From NCBI RefSeq assembly GCF_018729455.1, contig NZ_JAHHZF010000001.1, positions 1 through 64,000 on the forward strand: a stretch of 64,000 nt of DNA, in the 5' to 3' direction. A program made the position numbers and the translations under genes. The notes under the pieces were generated by a model. It worked only from the letters and a program-made list of their open reading frames with translations. It had not been told where the DNA came from and searched no databases. Positions 17,709 to 30,357 of this stretch are shown in pieces. This stretch comes from Prosthecodimorpha staleyi. GTDB taxonomy: Bacteria; Pseudomonadota; Alphaproteobacteria; Rhizobiales; Ancalomicrobiaceae. Each line of letters begins with the position of its first letter. Positions within the stretch are counted from its first letter, which is position 1.

Positions 17709-18899
17709 ATGTCCGACGGGCAACTGCGGAACTTCAACATCAACTTCGGACCGCAGCATCCGGCCGCGCACGGCGTGCTGCGTCTGGTGCTCGAGCTCGA
17801 CGGTGAGGTCGTCACCCGCGTCGATCCGCATATCGGCCTCTTGCATCGTGGCACCGAGAAGCTGATCGAGGCCAAGACCTATCTGCAGGCGGTGCCCTAT
17901 TTCGACCGGCTCGACTATTGCGCGCCGATGAACCAGGAGCACGCCTTCTGCCTGGCGGTCGAGAAGCTGGTCGGCCTGGAAGTGCCCAAGCGCGGTCAGC
18001 TGATCCGCGTGCTTTATTCCGAGATCGGCCGCCTGCTCTCGCATCTCCTCAACGTGACCACCCAGGCCATGGACGTGGGCGCGCTGACCCCGCCGCTGTG
18101 GGGGTTCGAGGAGCGCGAGAAGCTGATGATGTACTATGAGCGGGCCTCCGGCTCGCGCATGCATGCGGCCTATTTCCGGCCCGGCGGCGTGCACCAGGAC
18201 CTGCCCGACCGGCTGGTCGCCGACATCGGCGCCTTCTGCGATCCGTTCCTGAAGACCGTCGACGATCTCGATGAACTCCTGACCGAGAACCGCATCTTCA
18301 AGCAGCGCAACGCCGATATCGGCGTGATCAGCCTCGCCGATACCTGGGCCTGGGGCATGTCGGGCGTGATGGTGCGCGGCTCCGGCGCCAAGTGGGACCT
18401 GCGCAAGGCGCAGCCCTACGAGTGCTATGCCGAACTCGACTTCGATCTCGCCATCGGCAAGAACGGCGACTGCTATGACCGCTACCTGATCCGCATGGAA
18501 GAGATGCGCCAGTCGGTCCGGATCATGAAGCAGTGCGTTGAGCGCCTGCTCGGCAAGGAGCGGGTCGGCCCGGTCTCGTCGACGACCAACAAGGTGGTGC
18601 CGCCCAAGCGCGGCGAGATGAAGCGCTCGATGGAAGCGCTGATCCACCACTTCAAGCTCTACACCGAAGGCTTCCACGTCCCCGAGGGCGAGGTCTATGC
18701 GGCCGTCGAGGCGCCGAAGGGCGAGTTCGGCGTCTATCTCGTCTCCGACGGCACCAACAAGCCCTATCGCTGCAAGATCCGCGCGCCGGGCTTCGCCCAT
18801 CTGCAGGCGATGGACTTCATGAACCGTGGCCACATGCTGGCCGACGTGTCGGCGATCCTCGGCTCGCTCGACATCGTCTTCGGGGAGGTCGACCGCTGA
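17709..18899 (+). CDS. nuoD: NADH-quinone oxidoreductase subunit D
   Basis: 396 residues, the 49-kDa subunit that together with NuoB forms the quinone-binding pocket. Conserved parts include [67 protein letters not shown] and the C-terminal DIVFGEVDR. It is a relative of hydrogenase large subunits without the nickel-ligand cysteines. The stop TGA overlaps the ATG of the next small gene (TGATG at 18897-18901). Confidence 0.97.
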   Translation: MSDGQLRNFNINFGPQHPAAHGVLRLVLELDGEVVTRVDPHIGLLHRGTEKLIEAKTYLQAVPYFDRLDYCAPMNQEHAFCLAVEKLVGLEVPKRGQLIRVLYSEIGRLLSHLLNVTTQAMDVGALTPPLWGFEEREKLMMYYERASGSRMHAAYFRPGGVHQDLPDRLVADIGAFCDPFLKTVDDLDELLTENRIFKQRNADIGVISLADTWAWGMSGVMVRGSGAKWDLRKAQPYECYAELDFDLAIGKNGDCYDRYLIRMEEMRQSVRIMKQCVERLLGKERVGPVSSTTNKVVPPKRGEMKRSMEALIHHFKLYTEGFHVPEGEVYAAVEAPKGEFGVYLVSDGTNKPYRCKIRAPGFAHLQAMDFMNRGHMLADVSAILGSLDIVFGEVDR

Positions 18900-19174
18900 T
18901 GCGCCGTCTCGCTGCCCTCGCTCTCGTCCTTGCAGCCGCCGGGCCGGCGGCGGCGCAGTCGCTGGCCGACCAGCCGACCAAGTCGATGGCCGAACTGCTC
19001 GGCGACGCCTATACGGTCGTCTCGACGACCGGCAACGGCCGGCCGGGCGAGGTCGTGGTGATCCTGCGCCGCGAGGCCAAGCACTATGCCTGCGTGCTTT
19101 CGGAGCTGCGCGGCACGACCTATTCGGAGGCGAAGGCCAAACCCGTCGCCAATCCCTGCATTCCGCTGAACTGA
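18899..19174 (+). CDS. Small secreted protein inside the nuo operon
   Basis: 91 residues, starting on the stop codon of nuoD (TGATG), so translation is coupled. A signal peptide, [20 protein letters not shown], precedes a ~70-residue mature domain with [20 protein letters not shown] and two cysteines near the end ([11 protein letters not shown] and NPCIPLN) that could form one disulphide. It is not a core complex I subunit. A periplasmic protein expressed with complex I could assist assembly or be unrelated; I cannot say which. nuoE follows 11 bases later. Confidence 0.75.
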   Translation: MRRLAALALVLAAAGPAAAQSLADQPTKSMAELLGDAYTVVSTTGNGRPGEVVVILRREAKHYACVLSELRGTTYSEAKAKPVANPCIPLN

Positions 19175-19185
19175 AGGCGCTTCCG

Positions 19186-19866
19186 ATGGCCGTTCGCAGA
19201 CTGGCACCCGCCGAAGTCCAACCCGCCAGCTTCGCCTTCTCGGCGGAGAATTTGGCCTGGGCGCAGGCGACCATCGCCAAGTATCCGGCAGGCAAGCAGG
19301 CCTCGGCGGTGATCCCGCTTCTGTGGCGCGCGCAGGAGCAGCATGACGGCTGGGTGTCGGAGGCGGCGATCCGCTATCTCGCCGACATGCTCGGCATGCA
19401 GTATATCCGCGTGCTCGAAGTGGCGACCTTCTACACGATGTTCCAGCTGGCCCCGGTCGGCAAGAAGGCGCATGTCCAGGTCTGCGGCACCACGCCCTGC
19501 ATGCTGCGCGGCTCGGACGACCTGATCAAGGTCTGCAAGACTCGCATTGCCCCGCATCCGCACGAACTGTCCGCCGACGGCAATTTCTCGTGGGAAGAGG
19601 TCGAATGCCTCGGCGCCTGCGTGAATGCGCCGATGGTCCAGATCTGGTCGGACTGTTACGAGGACCTGACGCCGGACACGCTGAACGGCGTGCTCGACAT
19701 CTTCGAGCGCGGCGACACGCCCTCGCCGGGTCCGCAGAACGGCCGCCACCTCTCGGTCCCCGAGGGCGGCGCGGTCACGCTGACCGATCCCGGCCTCTAT
19801 GACGGCTCCTACCGCGTCAACATCGTGACCGACGGCTCGGCGACGCCGAAGCCGGCGGGGGAATGA
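19186..19866 (+). CDS. nuoE: NADH-quinone oxidoreductase subunit E
   Basis: 226 residues. It carries the [2Fe-2S] cluster N1a next to the FMN site. The four cysteines are seen in [11 protein letters not shown] and [10 protein letters not shown]. The thioredoxin-like fold is preceded by the helical [20 protein letters not shown] and [16 protein letters not shown]. After ~residue 165 there is a polar, proline-containing tail ([15 protein letters not shown]), as in other alphaproteobacterial NuoE/Nqo2 proteins. The start is the ATG at 19186; the longer frame upstream overlaps the previous gene. Confidence 0.96.
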   Translation: MAVRRLAPAEVQPASFAFSAENLAWAQATIAKYPAGKQASAVIPLLWRAQEQHDGWVSEAAIRYLADMLGMQYIRVLEVATFYTMFQLAPVGKKAHVQVCGTTPCMLRGSDDLIKVCKTRIAPHPHELSADGNFSWEEVECLGACVNAPMVQIWSDCYEDLTPDTLNGVLDIFERGDTPSPGPQNGRHLSVPEGGAVTLTDPGLYDGSYRVNIVTDGSATPKPAGE

Positions 19867-19874
19867 GGGCGCCG

Positions 19875-19925
19875 ATGACCAGCCTCGCCGACCGCATCCG
19901 TGACCTTCTCGTGAGCCGGGACTGA
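19875..19925 (+). CDS. Tiny ORF (16 codons) between nuoE and nuoF
   Basis: An ATG at 19875 preceded by GAGG six bases away opens a 16-residue frame, [16 protein letters not shown], ending at 19925. The nuoF ATG follows two bases later (19928) and lacks a good ribosome site of its own. The arrangement suggests that ribosomes finishing the tiny ORF re-initiate on nuoF. It may instead be a remnant of a longer gene. Existence as a product is unproven. Confidence 0.3.
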   Translation: MTSLADRIRDLLVSRD

Positions 19926-19927
19926 GC

Positions 19928-21217
19928 ATGCTCCAGGACAAGGACCGCATCTTCACGAACATCTACGGCCTTCAGGACAAGAGCCTGAAGGGCGCGATGT
20001 CGCGCGGGCTCTGGGACGGCACCAAGGCCATCCTGGACATGGGCCGCGACTGGATCATCGACCAGATGAAGGCCTCGGGCCTGCGCGGCCGCGGCGGCGC
20101 CGGCTTCCCGACCGGCCTGAAATGGTCGTTCATGCCGAAGAAGTCGGACGGACGGCCGCATTATCTGGTCGTCAATGCCGACGAATCCGAGCCCGGCACC
20201 TGCAAGGATCGCGAGATCCTGCGCAACGATCCGCATCATCTGGTCGAAGGCTGCCTGATCGCCTCCTTCGCGATGGGCGCCAACGCGGCCTATATCTACG
20301 TGCGCGGCGAGTTCATCCGCGAGCGCGAGGCGCTGCAGCGCGCGATCGACGAAGCCTATGAGGCCCGCCTGATCGGCAAGGATAACATCCACGGCTATCC
20401 GTTCGATCTCTACGTGCATCACGGCGCCGGTGCCTATATCTGCGGCGAGGAGACGGCGCTGCTCGAGAGCCTGGAAGGCAAGAAGGGCCAGCCGCGCCTG
20501 AAGCCGCCGTTCCCGGCCAATGTCGGCCTCTACGGCTGCCCGACCACGGTCAACAACGTCGAATCCATCGCCGTCGCGCCGACCATCCTGCGCCGGGGCG
20601 GCGCCTGGTTCGCCGCGCTCGGCAAGCCGAACAACACCGGCACCAAGCTCTTCTGCGTCTCCGGCCACGTCAACAAGCCGGCGACCTTCGAGGAGGAGAT
20701 GGGCATCTCCTTCCGCGAGATGATCGACAAGCATTGCGGCGGCATCCGCGGCGGCTGGGACAACCTGCTCGCCGTGATCCCGGGCGGCTCCTCGGTGCCG
20801 CTGGTGCCGGCGGCGCAGATCGCCGATGCGTCTATGGACTTCGACACCCTGCGCGGCCTCGGCTCCGGCCTCGGCACGGCGGCGGTGATCGTGATGGACA
20901 AGTCGACCGACATCGTCCGGGCGATCGCGCGGCTGTCCTATTTCTACAAGCACGAGAGCTGCGGCCAGTGCACGCCGTGCCGCGAAGGCACCGGCTGGAT
21001 GTGGCGCGTCATGGAGCGCATGGTCCATGGCGACGCCACCAAGAAGGAAATCGACACCCTCTTCCAGGTGACCAAGCAGATCGAAGGGCACACCATCTGC
21101 GCCCTCGGCGATGCCGCCGCCTGGCCGATCCAGGGCCTGATCCGCCACTTCCGCCACGAGATCGAAGCGCGCATCGATGCCCGTCACGGCGCGCGCCCGC
21201 TGGTGGCGGCGGAGTGA
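19928..21217 (+). CDS. nuoF: NADH-quinone oxidoreductase subunit F
   Basis: 429 residues, the NADH-oxidising subunit. The FMN-binding glycine loop is [15 protein letters not shown], the NADH site is [15 protein letters not shown], and the [4Fe-4S] cluster N3 ligands are in [15 protein letters not shown] with the fourth Cys in [13 protein letters not shown]. Length is as expected. Translation may depend on the tiny ORF just before it. Confidence 0.97.
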   Translation: MLQDKDRIFTNIYGLQDKSLKGAMSRGLWDGTKAILDMGRDWIIDQMKASGLRGRGGAGFPTGLKWSFMPKKSDGRPHYLVVNADESEPGTCKDREILRNDPHHLVEGCLIASFAMGANAAYIYVRGEFIREREALQRAIDEAYEARLIGKDNIHGYPFDLYVHHGAGAYICGEETALLESLEGKKGQPRLKPPFPANVGLYGCPTTVNNVESIAVAPTILRRGGAWFAALGKPNNTGTKLFCVSGHVNKPATFEEEMGISFREMIDKHCGGIRGGWDNLLAVIPGGSSVPLVPAAQIADASMDFDTLRGLGSGLGTAAVIVMDKSTDIVRAIARLSYFYKHESCGQCTPCREGTGWMWRVMERMVHGDATKKEIDTLFQVTKQIEGHTICALGDAAAWPIQGLIRHFRHEIEARIDARHGARPLVAAE

Positions 21218-21227
21218 GGAGGGAGCC

Positions 21228-21479
21228 GTGTCGACCAACGAAAACGAACTGATGCTTCGCATCTTGGTCGATATCCAGACCAAGTTGGCTGAGCATTCTA
21301 AGCGTTTCGACACGGTTGACGGGCGATTGGCCAAGATCGAGCGCCGTCTCGATGAAGTGCATGAGACGCTCTACACGTCGTTCGGCATTGCCGGGCACGC
21401 CAACGTCAAGACGGACATGCTGCAGCGGGAACTTGAAGAACTCCGTGATCGCGTGACGCGTCTGGAAGAGAAGGCCTGA
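21228..21479 (+). CDS. Small coiled-coil protein between nuoF and nuoG
   Basis: 83 residues from a GTG at 21228 behind a strong ribosome site (GAGGAGGGA, 21217-21225). The whole chain is charged and heptad-like: [35 protein letters not shown] and a last helix [17 protein letters not shown], separated by a short loop ([10 protein letters not shown]). It is predicted to be a coiled coil with no cofactor site. Several codons (TTG, TCT, GTT) are less GC-rich than its neighbours. It is not a known complex I subunit. nuoG starts nine bases later, so it is co-transcribed. Role unknown. Confidence 0.75.
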   Translation: MSTNENELMLRILVDIQTKLAEHSKRFDTVDGRLAKIERRLDEVHETLYTSFGIAGHANVKTDMLQRELEELRDRVTRLEEKA

Positions 21480-21487
21480 GGACCGAT

Positions 21488-23593
21488 ATGGCCAAGATCA
21501 AGATCGACGGCATCGAACTGGACGTCGCGCCCGAGTCGACGTTGCTGCAGGCCTGTGAGATGGCCGGGGCCGAGGTGCCGCGCTTCTGTTTCCATGAGCG
21601 GCTGTCGATCGCCGGCAATTGCCGCATGTGTCTGGTCGAGGTGAAGGGCGGCCCGCCCAAGCCGCAGGCCTCCTGCGCCATGGCGGTGCGCGACCTGCGT
21701 CCCGGTCCGAACGGCGAGGCGCCGGAAGTCTTCACCAAGACCCCGATGGTGAAGAAGGCGCGCGAAGGCGTGATGGAATTCCTGCTGATCAACCATCCGC
21801 TCGATTGCCCGATCTGCGATCAGGGCGGCGAGTGCGACCTGCAGGACCAGGCCATGGCCTATGGCGTGGACACCTCGCGCTATGCCGAGAACAAGCGCGC
21901 CGTCGAGGACAAGTATATCGGCCCGCTCGTCAAGACGAGCATGAACCGCTGCATCCAGTGCACCCGCTGCGTCCGCTTCACCAACGAAGTCGCCGGCGTC
22001 GGAGACCTCGGCCTGATCAGCCGCGGCGAAGATGTCGAGATCACCACCTATCTCGAAACCGCGATGCGCTCCGAACTGCAGGGCAACGTGGTCGATCTCT
22101 GCCCGGTCGGCGCGCTGACCTCGCGGCCCTACGAATTCACCGCCCGGCCCTGGGAACTGACCAAGACCGAATCGGTCGACGTGATGGACGCGCTCGGCTC
22201 GAACATCCGCGTCGACAGCCGCGGCCGCGAGGTGCTGCGCATCCTGCCGCGGCTCAACGAGGCCGTGAACGAGGAATGGATCTCGGACAAGACCCGCCAT
22301 GTGGTCGACGGCCTCAGAACCCAGCGGCTCGATCGGCCCTACCTGCGCGGGACGGACGGCCGCCTGAAGCCGGTCTCCTGGGGCGAGGCCTTCGCGGCCA
22401 TCGCCGCGAAGGTCAAGGCGACCGCGCCGAATCGGATGGCCGCGATCGCCGGCGATCTCGCCTCGGTGGAAGAACTCTACGCCCTGAAGACGCTGGCGAC
22501 CGCGCTGGGCATCGCGTCGATCGACGGCCGGCCGGCTCTGAGTGGGCTCGATCCAAAATTCGGTCGCGGCAGCTATCTCTTCAACACCACCATTGAGGGT
22601 GTCGAGGCGGCTGACGCGCTGCTGATCATCGGCGCCGACCTGCGCAAGGACGCGCCGATCCTCAACGCCCGCATCCGCAAGCGCTGGCGCCAGGGCGGCT
22701 TCAAGGCGGCCGTCATCGGCACGACGGTCGACCTGACCTACGACCACGTCCATCTCGGCGCCGGTCCGGATACGCTCGAGGCGCTGGCCCGCGGCGAACT
22801 GGCCTTCGCGGAGGTCCTGAAGGCGGCAAAGCGGCCGCTGATCCTGGTCGGGCAGGGCGCCATCGCCCGGGCCGACGGCCTCGCGGTCCTGTCCGCCGCC
22901 GCCCGCCTCGCCCGCGATGTCGGCGCGGTTTCGGACGAGTGGAACGGCTTCTCGGTCCTGCACAACGGCGCCTCCGCCGTCGGCGGGCTCGACATCGGCT
23001 TCGTGCCGGGTGAGGGCGGTCTCGGCACGGCCGGTATCGTGACGGCGGCCGGACGCGGCGACCTCGATCTGGTCTTCCTGCTCGGCGCCGACGAGATCGA
23101 TACCGCGGCGCTCGGCTCGGCCTTCGTGGTCTATCTCGGCACCCATGGCGATGCCGGCGCGCACCGCGCCGACGTGATCCTGCCCGGCGCGGCCTACACC
23201 GAGAAGTCCGGCACCTTCGTCAACACCGAAGGCCGGGTGCAGCTCGCCAACCGCGCCGCCTTCCCGCCCGGCGAGGCGCGCGAGGACTGGGCGATCCTGC
23301 GCGCCCTGTCCGCCGTGCTCGGCAAGACGCTGCCCTTCGACAGCCTTGCCGGCCTGCGCTCCAAGCTCTATGCGGCCCATCCGCATCTCGCCCGGATCGA
23401 CACGATCGCACCGGCGGCTGCCGGCGACGTGACGGCGCTCGCCGATGTCGGCGGCGCCATGGACCGGGCCGGCTTCGTGGGACCGATCCAGGATTTCTAT
23501 CTGACCAACCCGATCGCGCGCGCGTCCGCCGTGATGGCCGAGTGCTCCGCGCTCGCCCGCGCGCGAACGACCGCGGCCGCGGCGGCCGAATGA
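21488..23593 (+). CDS. nuoG: NADH-quinone oxidoreductase subunit G
   Basis: 701 residues. The N-terminal ~220 residues bind three clusters: N1b via [22 protein letters not shown]5 via [19 protein letters not shown], and N4 via [12 protein letters not shown] plus VDLCPVGAL. The rest is a molybdopterin-oxidoreductase-like domain with no active cofactor site, as usual. The extra N7 cluster cysteines of some bacteria are not evident. The C-terminus ends in an Ala/Arg-rich stretch. Confidence 0.97.
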   Translation: MAKIKIDGIELDVAPESTLLQACEMAGAEVPRFCFHERLSIAGNCRMCLVEVKGGPPKPQASCAMAVRDLRPGPNGEAPEVFTKTPMVKKAREGVMEFLLINHPLDCPICDQGGECDLQDQAMAYGVDTSRYAENKRAVEDKYIGPLVKTSMNRCIQCTRCVRFTNEVAGVGDLGLISRGEDVEITTYLETAMRSELQGNVVDLCPVGALTSRPYEFTARPWELTKTESVDVMDALGSNIRVDSRGREVLRILPRLNEAVNEEWISDKTRHVVDGLRTQRLDRPYLRGTDGRLKPVSWGEAFAAIAAKVKATAPNRMAAIAGDLASVEELYALKTLATALGIASIDGRPALSGLDPKFGRGSYLFNTTIEGVEAADALLIIGADLRKDAPILNARIRKRWRQGGFKAAVIGTTVDLTYDHVHLGAGPDTLEALARGELAFAEVLKAAKRPLILVGQGAIARADGLAVLSAAARLARDVGAVSDEWNGFSVLHNGASAVGGLDIGFVPGEGGLGTAGIVTAAGRGDLDLVFLLGADEIDTAALGSAFVVYLGTHGDAGAHRADVILPGAAYTEKSGTFVNTEGRVQLANRAAFPPGEAREDWAILRALSAVLGKTLPFDSLAGLRSKLYAAHPHLARIDTIAPAAAGDVTALADVGGAMDRAGFVGPIQDFYLTNPIARASAVMAECSALARARTTAAAAAE

Positions 23594-23605
23594 GGACGGA
23601 CGACA

Positions 23606-24658
23606 ATGGCTGACTTCTGGTCCTCCTATCTCTGGCCGCTGATCATCATGGTCGCACAGTCCGTGCTGCTGATGGTCGTGCTCCTGGTCGTGATCGCCTA
23701 CATCCTCTATGCCGACCGCAAGATCTGGGCAGCCGTCCAACTGCGGCGCGGCCCGAACGTCGTCGGTCCCTGGGGCCTGTTCCAGTCCTTTGCCGACCTC
23801 TTGAAGTTCGTGCTGAAGGAGCCGGTCATCCCGGCGGGCGCGTCCAAGGGCCTGTTCCTGCTGGCGCCGCTGATCACCGTGATCCTGTCGCTCGCCGCCT
23901 GGGCGGTGATGCCGGTCGCGCAGGGCTGGGTGATCGCCGACATCAATGTCGGCATCCTCTACATCTTTGCGATCTCGTCGCTCAGCGTCTACGGCATCAT
24001 CATGGGCGGCTGGGCCTCGAATTCGAAGTATCCGTTCCTGGCCGCGCTGCGGTCGGCGGCTCAGATGGTCTCCTACGAGGTCTCGATCGGCTTCGTGATC
24101 ATCACCGTGCTGCTCTGCGCAGGCTCGCTGAACCTGTCGGCGATCGTGCATGCGCAGGAAACCCGCGGCCTCGCCAGCCTGCTCGGCGTGCCGTGGCTGA
24201 CGGTGTTGAACTGGTACTTCATTCCGCTGTTCCCGATGTTCGTGATCTTCTTCATCTCCGCGCTCGCGGAGACGAACCGCCCGCCCTTCGATCTGGTCGA
24301 GGCGGAATCCGAACTGGTCGCGGGCTTCATGGTCGAGTACGGCTCGACCCCGTACATGATGTTCATGCTCGGGGAGTATGTGGCGATCGCGACGATGTGC
24401 GCGCTGACCACGATCCTGTTCCTCGGGGGCTGGACGGCGCCGATCGCGCTGCCGCCCTTCACCTGGATCCCGGGCATTTTCTGGTTCCTCCTGAAGGCGC
24501 TCCTGGTCTTCTTCATGTTCGCCATGGTGAAGGCATTCGTGCCGCGCTACCGCTACGACCAGCTGATGCGACTGGGCTGGAAGGTGTTCCTGCCGATCTC
24601 GCTCTTCGCGGTGGTCGCGGTGGCCGGCTTCCTGCGCTTGACCGGGCTCGCGCCCTGA
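23606..24658 (+). CDS. nuoH: NADH-quinone oxidoreductase subunit H
   Basis: 350 residues with eight or nine membrane helices; it forms the bottom of the quinone tunnel and the first part of the proton path. Signatures: [37 protein letters not shown], the acidic loop [20 protein letters not shown] and [20 protein letters not shown]. It begins 13 bases after nuoG. Confidence 0.97.
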   Translation: MADFWSSYLWPLIIMVAQSVLLMVVLLVVIAYILYADRKIWAAVQLRRGPNVVGPWGLFQSFADLLKFVLKEPVIPAGASKGLFLLAPLITVILSLAAWAVMPVAQGWVIADINVGILYIFAISSLSVYGIIMGGWASNSKYPFLAALRSAAQMVSYEVSIGFVIITVLLCAGSLNLSAIVHAQETRGLASLLGVPWLTVLNWYFIPLFPMFVIFFISALAETNRPPFDLVEAESELVAGFMVEYGSTPYMMFMLGEYVAIATMCALTTILFLGGWTAPIALPPFTWIPGIFWFLLKALLVFFMFAMVKAFVPRYRYDQLMRLGWKVFLPISLFAVVAVAGFLRLTGLAP

Positions 24659-24668
24659 GGAGAGGCCG

Positions 24669-24905
24669 ATGGAAGTGTCGCTGCCGGGTCTGGTCGGCGC
24701 GGTCGTGGGGCTGGGGGTCGGGCTGATCGACTACGGTCTGATCGCGATGCTGATCCGGCGGGCGGCCGAGCGCAAGGGAACGGCCGCTCCGCTGATCCGG
24801 ATCGGCCCGACCGCGCTGGACTTGGTGATGAAGGTGGTTTTCGTGGTCAATGCCCTGGTCTTCGCCGGGCTCGGCTACTGGTTCGGATCGACCGTCGGCG
24901 GGTGA
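24669..24905 (+). CDS. Small two-helix membrane protein between nuoH and nuoI
   Basis: 78 residues starting 11 bases after nuoH. Two hydrophobic segments ([20 protein letters not shown] and [20 protein letters not shown]) are joined by a basic loop, [10 protein letters not shown], so both ends should face the periplasm. It is not one of the 14 core subunits. It could be an order-specific accessory or assembly factor of complex I, but only its position supports that. A GAGG six bases before the ATG supports the start. Confidence 0.7.
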   Translation: MEVSLPGLVGAVVGLGVGLIDYGLIAMLIRRAAERKGTAAPLIRIGPTALDLVMKVVFVVNALVFAGLGYWFGSTVGG

Positions 24906-24937
24906 GCCGGTCGGCGGATGACGAGGGAAGCGTGAGG

Positions 24938-25426
24938 ATGACACTCGATCAGGCTGCAAGGGCCTTGTTCCTGAAGGAGTTCGTGCAGGCCTTCGTCCTG
25001 TCCATGCGCTACTTCTTCAAGCCGAAGGCGACCATCAACTATCCCTTCGAGAAGAATCCGATCTCGCCGCGCTTCCGGGGCGAGCACGCGCTGCGCCGCT
25101 ATCCGAACGGCGAGGAGCGTTGCATCGCCTGCAAGCTGTGCGAGGCGATCTGCCCGGCCCAGGCCATCACCATCGAGGCCGGCCCGCGCCGCAATGACGG
25201 TACGCGGCGCACGACGCGCTACGATATCGACATGACCAAGTGCATCTACTGCGGCTTCTGCCAGGAAGCCTGCCCGGTCGATGCCATCGTCGAGGGACCG
25301 AACTTCGAGTTCGCCACCGAGACGCGCGAGGAGCTGTACTACGACAAGGACAAGCTGCTCGCCAACGGTGCCCGCTGGGAGCGCGAGATCGCGCGCTCCA
25401 TCGAGATGGATGCACCCTACCGCTAG
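24938..25426 (+). CDS. nuoI: NADH-quinone oxidoreductase subunit I
   Basis: 162 residues carrying clusters N6a and N6b. The two ferredoxin motifs are [19 protein letters not shown] and [19 protein letters not shown]. The start at ATG 24938 is chosen because GAGGGAAG (24923-24930) lies at ideal spacing and the length then matches the family; in-frame GTGs at 24902 and 24932 are less likely. A 77-base gap follows before nuoJ. Confidence 0.96.
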   Translation: MTLDQAARALFLKEFVQAFVLSMRYFFKPKATINYPFEKNPISPRFRGEHALRRYPNGEERCIACKLCEAICPAQAITIEAGPRRNDGTRRTTRYDIDMTKCIYCGFCQEACPVDAIVEGPNFEFATETREELYYDKDKLLANGARWEREIARSIEMDAPYR

Positions 25427-25503
25427 AGTAGACGGATTGCCGGGTCGCGCCCGGTCCGGAACGAGACTATCAATCGCCGGCCCGGCCGGCTCAGGGGTTC
25501 CCG

Positions 25504-26112
25504 ATGGTCCTGAAAGCCCTCTTCTTCTATCTCTTCGCGGCCGTCACGGTCGCGTCGGCCTTCATGGTGATCTCGGCTCGGAACCCGGTCCACTCGGTCC
25601 TGTTCCTGATCCTCGCCTTCATCAACGCGGCCGGCCTGTTCCTGCTGGTCGGCGCCGAGTTCCTGGCCATGATCCTGGTCGTGGTCTATGTCGGCGCCGT
25701 CGCGGTCCTGTTCCTGTTCGTGGTGATGATGCTCGATGTTGACTTCGTCGAGTTGCGCCAGGGCTTCCTGCAGTATCTGCCGATCGGATCCGTTTTGGGC
25801 GCGGTGCTGCTGGTCGAACTGCTGATGGTGCTCGGCGGCTGGGTGATCGATCCGGGCCTGGTCGGCAAGGGGGCGGTGCCGATCACGGCGACGGGCAGCA
25901 ACATCGAGCAGATCGGCACGGTGCTCTACACGAAATACGTCTTCTTCTTCCAGGCGTCCGGCTTGGTCCTGCTGGTCGCCATGGTCGGTGCCATCGTGTT
26001 GACGCTCCGCCACAAGGAAGGCGTGCGCCGGCAAGACATCTCCCGCCAGGTCGCACGCGGCCCGGCCAGTTCGATCGAGGTCGTCTCGGTGGAGACCGGC
26101 AAGGGCCTCTGA
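25504..26112 (+). CDS. nuoJ: NADH-quinone oxidoreductase subunit J
   Basis: 202 residues with five membrane helices, part of the quinone-proximal proton path. Conserved stretches are ISARNPVHSVLFLILAFINA and VVYVGAVAVLFLFVVMMLD, whose third helix contains the pi-bulge region of this subunit. The C-terminal ~35 residues are cytoplasmic and charged. 120 non-coding bases separate it from nuoK, longer than most gaps in the operon. Confidence 0.96.
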   Translation: MVLKALFFYLFAAVTVASAFMVISARNPVHSVLFLILAFINAAGLFLLVGAEFLAMILVVVYVGAVAVLFLFVVMMLDVDFVELRQGFLQYLPIGSVLGAVLLVELLMVLGGWVIDPGLVGKGAVPITATGSNIEQIGTVLYTKYVFFFQASGLVLLVAMVGAIVLTLRHKEGVRRQDISRQVARGPASSIEVVSVETGKGL

Positions 26113-26232
26113 GGTTTCGGTTTCGGCGCGCCGTCCGGGGGGCCGGGGGGCATTTCGACGGTTGCGCCGGAGCATTTCGAGGAAGTCTGGGCGTCAGGCC
26201 GGTTGTGGCCGGTGCCCGAACGGGGGTGACCC

Positions 26233-26541
26233 ATGGAAATCGGATTGTCGCACTACCTCTCGGTGGCCGCGATCCTGTTCACGCTCGGGGTGTTCGGCAT
26301 CTTCCTCAATCGGAAGAATGTCATCGTCATCCTGATGTCGGTCGAGCTGATCCTGCTCGCGGTGAACATCAATTTCGTCGCCTTCTCGGCCTTCCTCGGC
26401 GATCTCGTGGGCCAGGTCTTCGCCCTGCTGGTTCTCACCGTTGCGGCGGCAGAAGCCGCGATCGGCCTTGCCATTCTGGTGGTCTTCTATCGCAACCGCG
26501 GTTCCATCGCGGTCGAAGACATCAATTCGATGAAGGGTTGA
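26233..26541 (+). CDS. nuoK: NADH-quinone oxidoreductase subunit K
   Basis: 102 residues, three membrane helices. The two buried glutamates of the proton path are present, in [15 protein letters not shown] and in the third-helix [17 protein letters not shown]. Length is exactly that of the family. The ATG follows GGGGGTGAC, a weak ribosome site. nuoL begins seven bases after its stop. Confidence 0.97.
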   Translation: MEIGLSHYLSVAAILFTLGVFGIFLNRKNVIVILMSVELILLAVNINFVAFSAFLGDLVGQVFALLVLTVAAAEAAIGLAILVVFYRNRGSIAVEDINSMKG

Positions 26542-26548
26542 CCGGCTC

Positions 26549-28686
<2,138 letters not shown>

Positions 28687-28687
<1 letters not shown>

Positions 28688-30198
28688 TGTCCGGCTGGCC
28701 CCTGCTTTCGATCGTCACCTTCCTGCCGCTGGTCGGCGTGTTCTTCGTCGCCATCGTCGGCGGCGAGGATGCCGTGGCGAAGAACCGGATCCGCGTGACC
28801 ACGCTGGTCACCACGGTCTTCACCTTCCTGGTCTCGCTCCTGATCCTGGCCCGTTTCGATACGGCCAATCCGGGCTTCCAGCTGACCGAGAAGGCCGCCT
28901 GGATCGGCGGCACCTTCAACTATTCGATGGGCGTCGACGGCATCTCGGTGCTGTTCGTCATCCTGACCACCTTCCTGATGCCCTTCTGCATCCTGGCCAG
29001 CTGGGACAGCGTCGATCGCCGCGTCAAGGAATACATGATCGCCTTCCTGGTCCTCGAGACGCTGATGATCGGCGTCTTCACGGCCACGGACCTGATGCTG
29101 TTCTACGTCTTCTTCGAGGCCGGCCTGATCCCGATGTTCATCATCATCGGGGTCTGGGGCGGACCGCGCCGGGTCTACGCCTCGTTCAAGTTCTTCCTCT
29201 ACACGCTGCTCGGCTCGATCCTGATGCTGGTCGCGATGGTCGCCATGTACTGGCAGGCCGGCACGGCCGACATCCCGACCCTCATCGGCCACAAGTTCCC
29301 GGCCGGCATGCAGACCTGGCTGTGGCTCGCCTTCTTCGCCTCCTTCGCGGTGAAAATGCCGATGTGGCCGGTGCATACCTGGCTACCGGACGCCCACGTC
29401 GAGGCGCCGACCGCCGGATCGGTGATCCTGGCCGGCATCCTTCTGAAGATGGGCGGCTACGGCTTCCTGCGCTTCTCGCTGCCGATGTTCCCGCTGGCGT
29501 CCGACCATTTCGCGCCGCTGGTCTTCACCCTCTCGGTCGTCGCGATCATCTACACCTCGCTGGTCGCGCTGATGCAGGAGGATATCAAGAAGCTGATCGC
29601 CTATTCGTCCGTCGCCCATATGGGATTCGTGACCATGGGCATCTTCTCCGGCAACATGCAGGGCATCCAGGGCGGTATCTTCCAGATGATCAGCCACGGC
29701 TTCGTCTCAGCCGCGCTGTTCCTCTGCGTCGGCGTCGTCTACGACCGGATGCATACCCGCGAGATCGCCGCTTATGGCGGACTGGTCAACCGCATGCCCT
29801 GGTACGCGGTCGCCTTCCTGATCTTCACCATGGCCAATGTCGGCCTGCCGGGCACCTCGGGCTTCGTCGGTGAATTCCTGACGCTGATCGGTGCCTTCCA
29901 GGCCAACACCTGGGTCGCCTTCTTCGCCACGACCGGTGTCATCCTGTCGGCCGGCTACGCGCTCTGGCTCTACCGCAAGGTGGTGTTCGGGACGCTGGAG
30001 AAGTCGAGCCTCTCCGGCATGCTTGACCTGGACCGGCGTGAAAAGGCGATCCTCTATCCGCTGGTCGCCGTCACCATCCTCTACGGCGTCTGGCCGGCCC
30101 CGATCCTGAACACGATCGCGGCCTCGACCAACGCGCTCGTGGTTAAGTATCAGGCGGCGATCGAGGCGGTCACCAAGACGGCCGCGCTGATGCACTGA
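28687..30198 (+). CDS. nuoM: NADH-quinone oxidoreductase subunit M
   Basis: 503 residues with about 14 helices; a proton-pumping antiporter-like subunit. Landmarks: [40 protein letters not shown] with the conserved Glu, [20 protein letters not shown] with the Lys, and [20 protein letters not shown]. Starts on the nuoL stop (TGATG at 28685-28689), so translation is coupled. A 159-base gap follows. Confidence 0.97.
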
Positions 30199-30357
30199 TC
30201 CTGTCGGCCGGCGGGGCAGGGGCTCCGCCGGCCGACCCGTCCCGCGGCGCCGCATTTGGCGCCGCCGCCGAATTGATGTGATGGACGTCCGCCTCGCCGG
30301 TCTTCGCCTCTGAGAGGGCAGGGGATCGAACCGAGGGCACCGAAGGGAACGACACTC

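Noticed and set aside
16440-19295. 951-codon open frame antisense to nuoB-nuoE
   Set aside because: It overlaps four certain complex I genes, has no family motifs and is charge-rich as expected for the antisense frame of GC-rich codons.
21371-24151. 926-codon open frame antisense to nuoG/nuoH
   Set aside because: A mirror of strongly conserved genes; Arg/Asp/His-rich with no domain.
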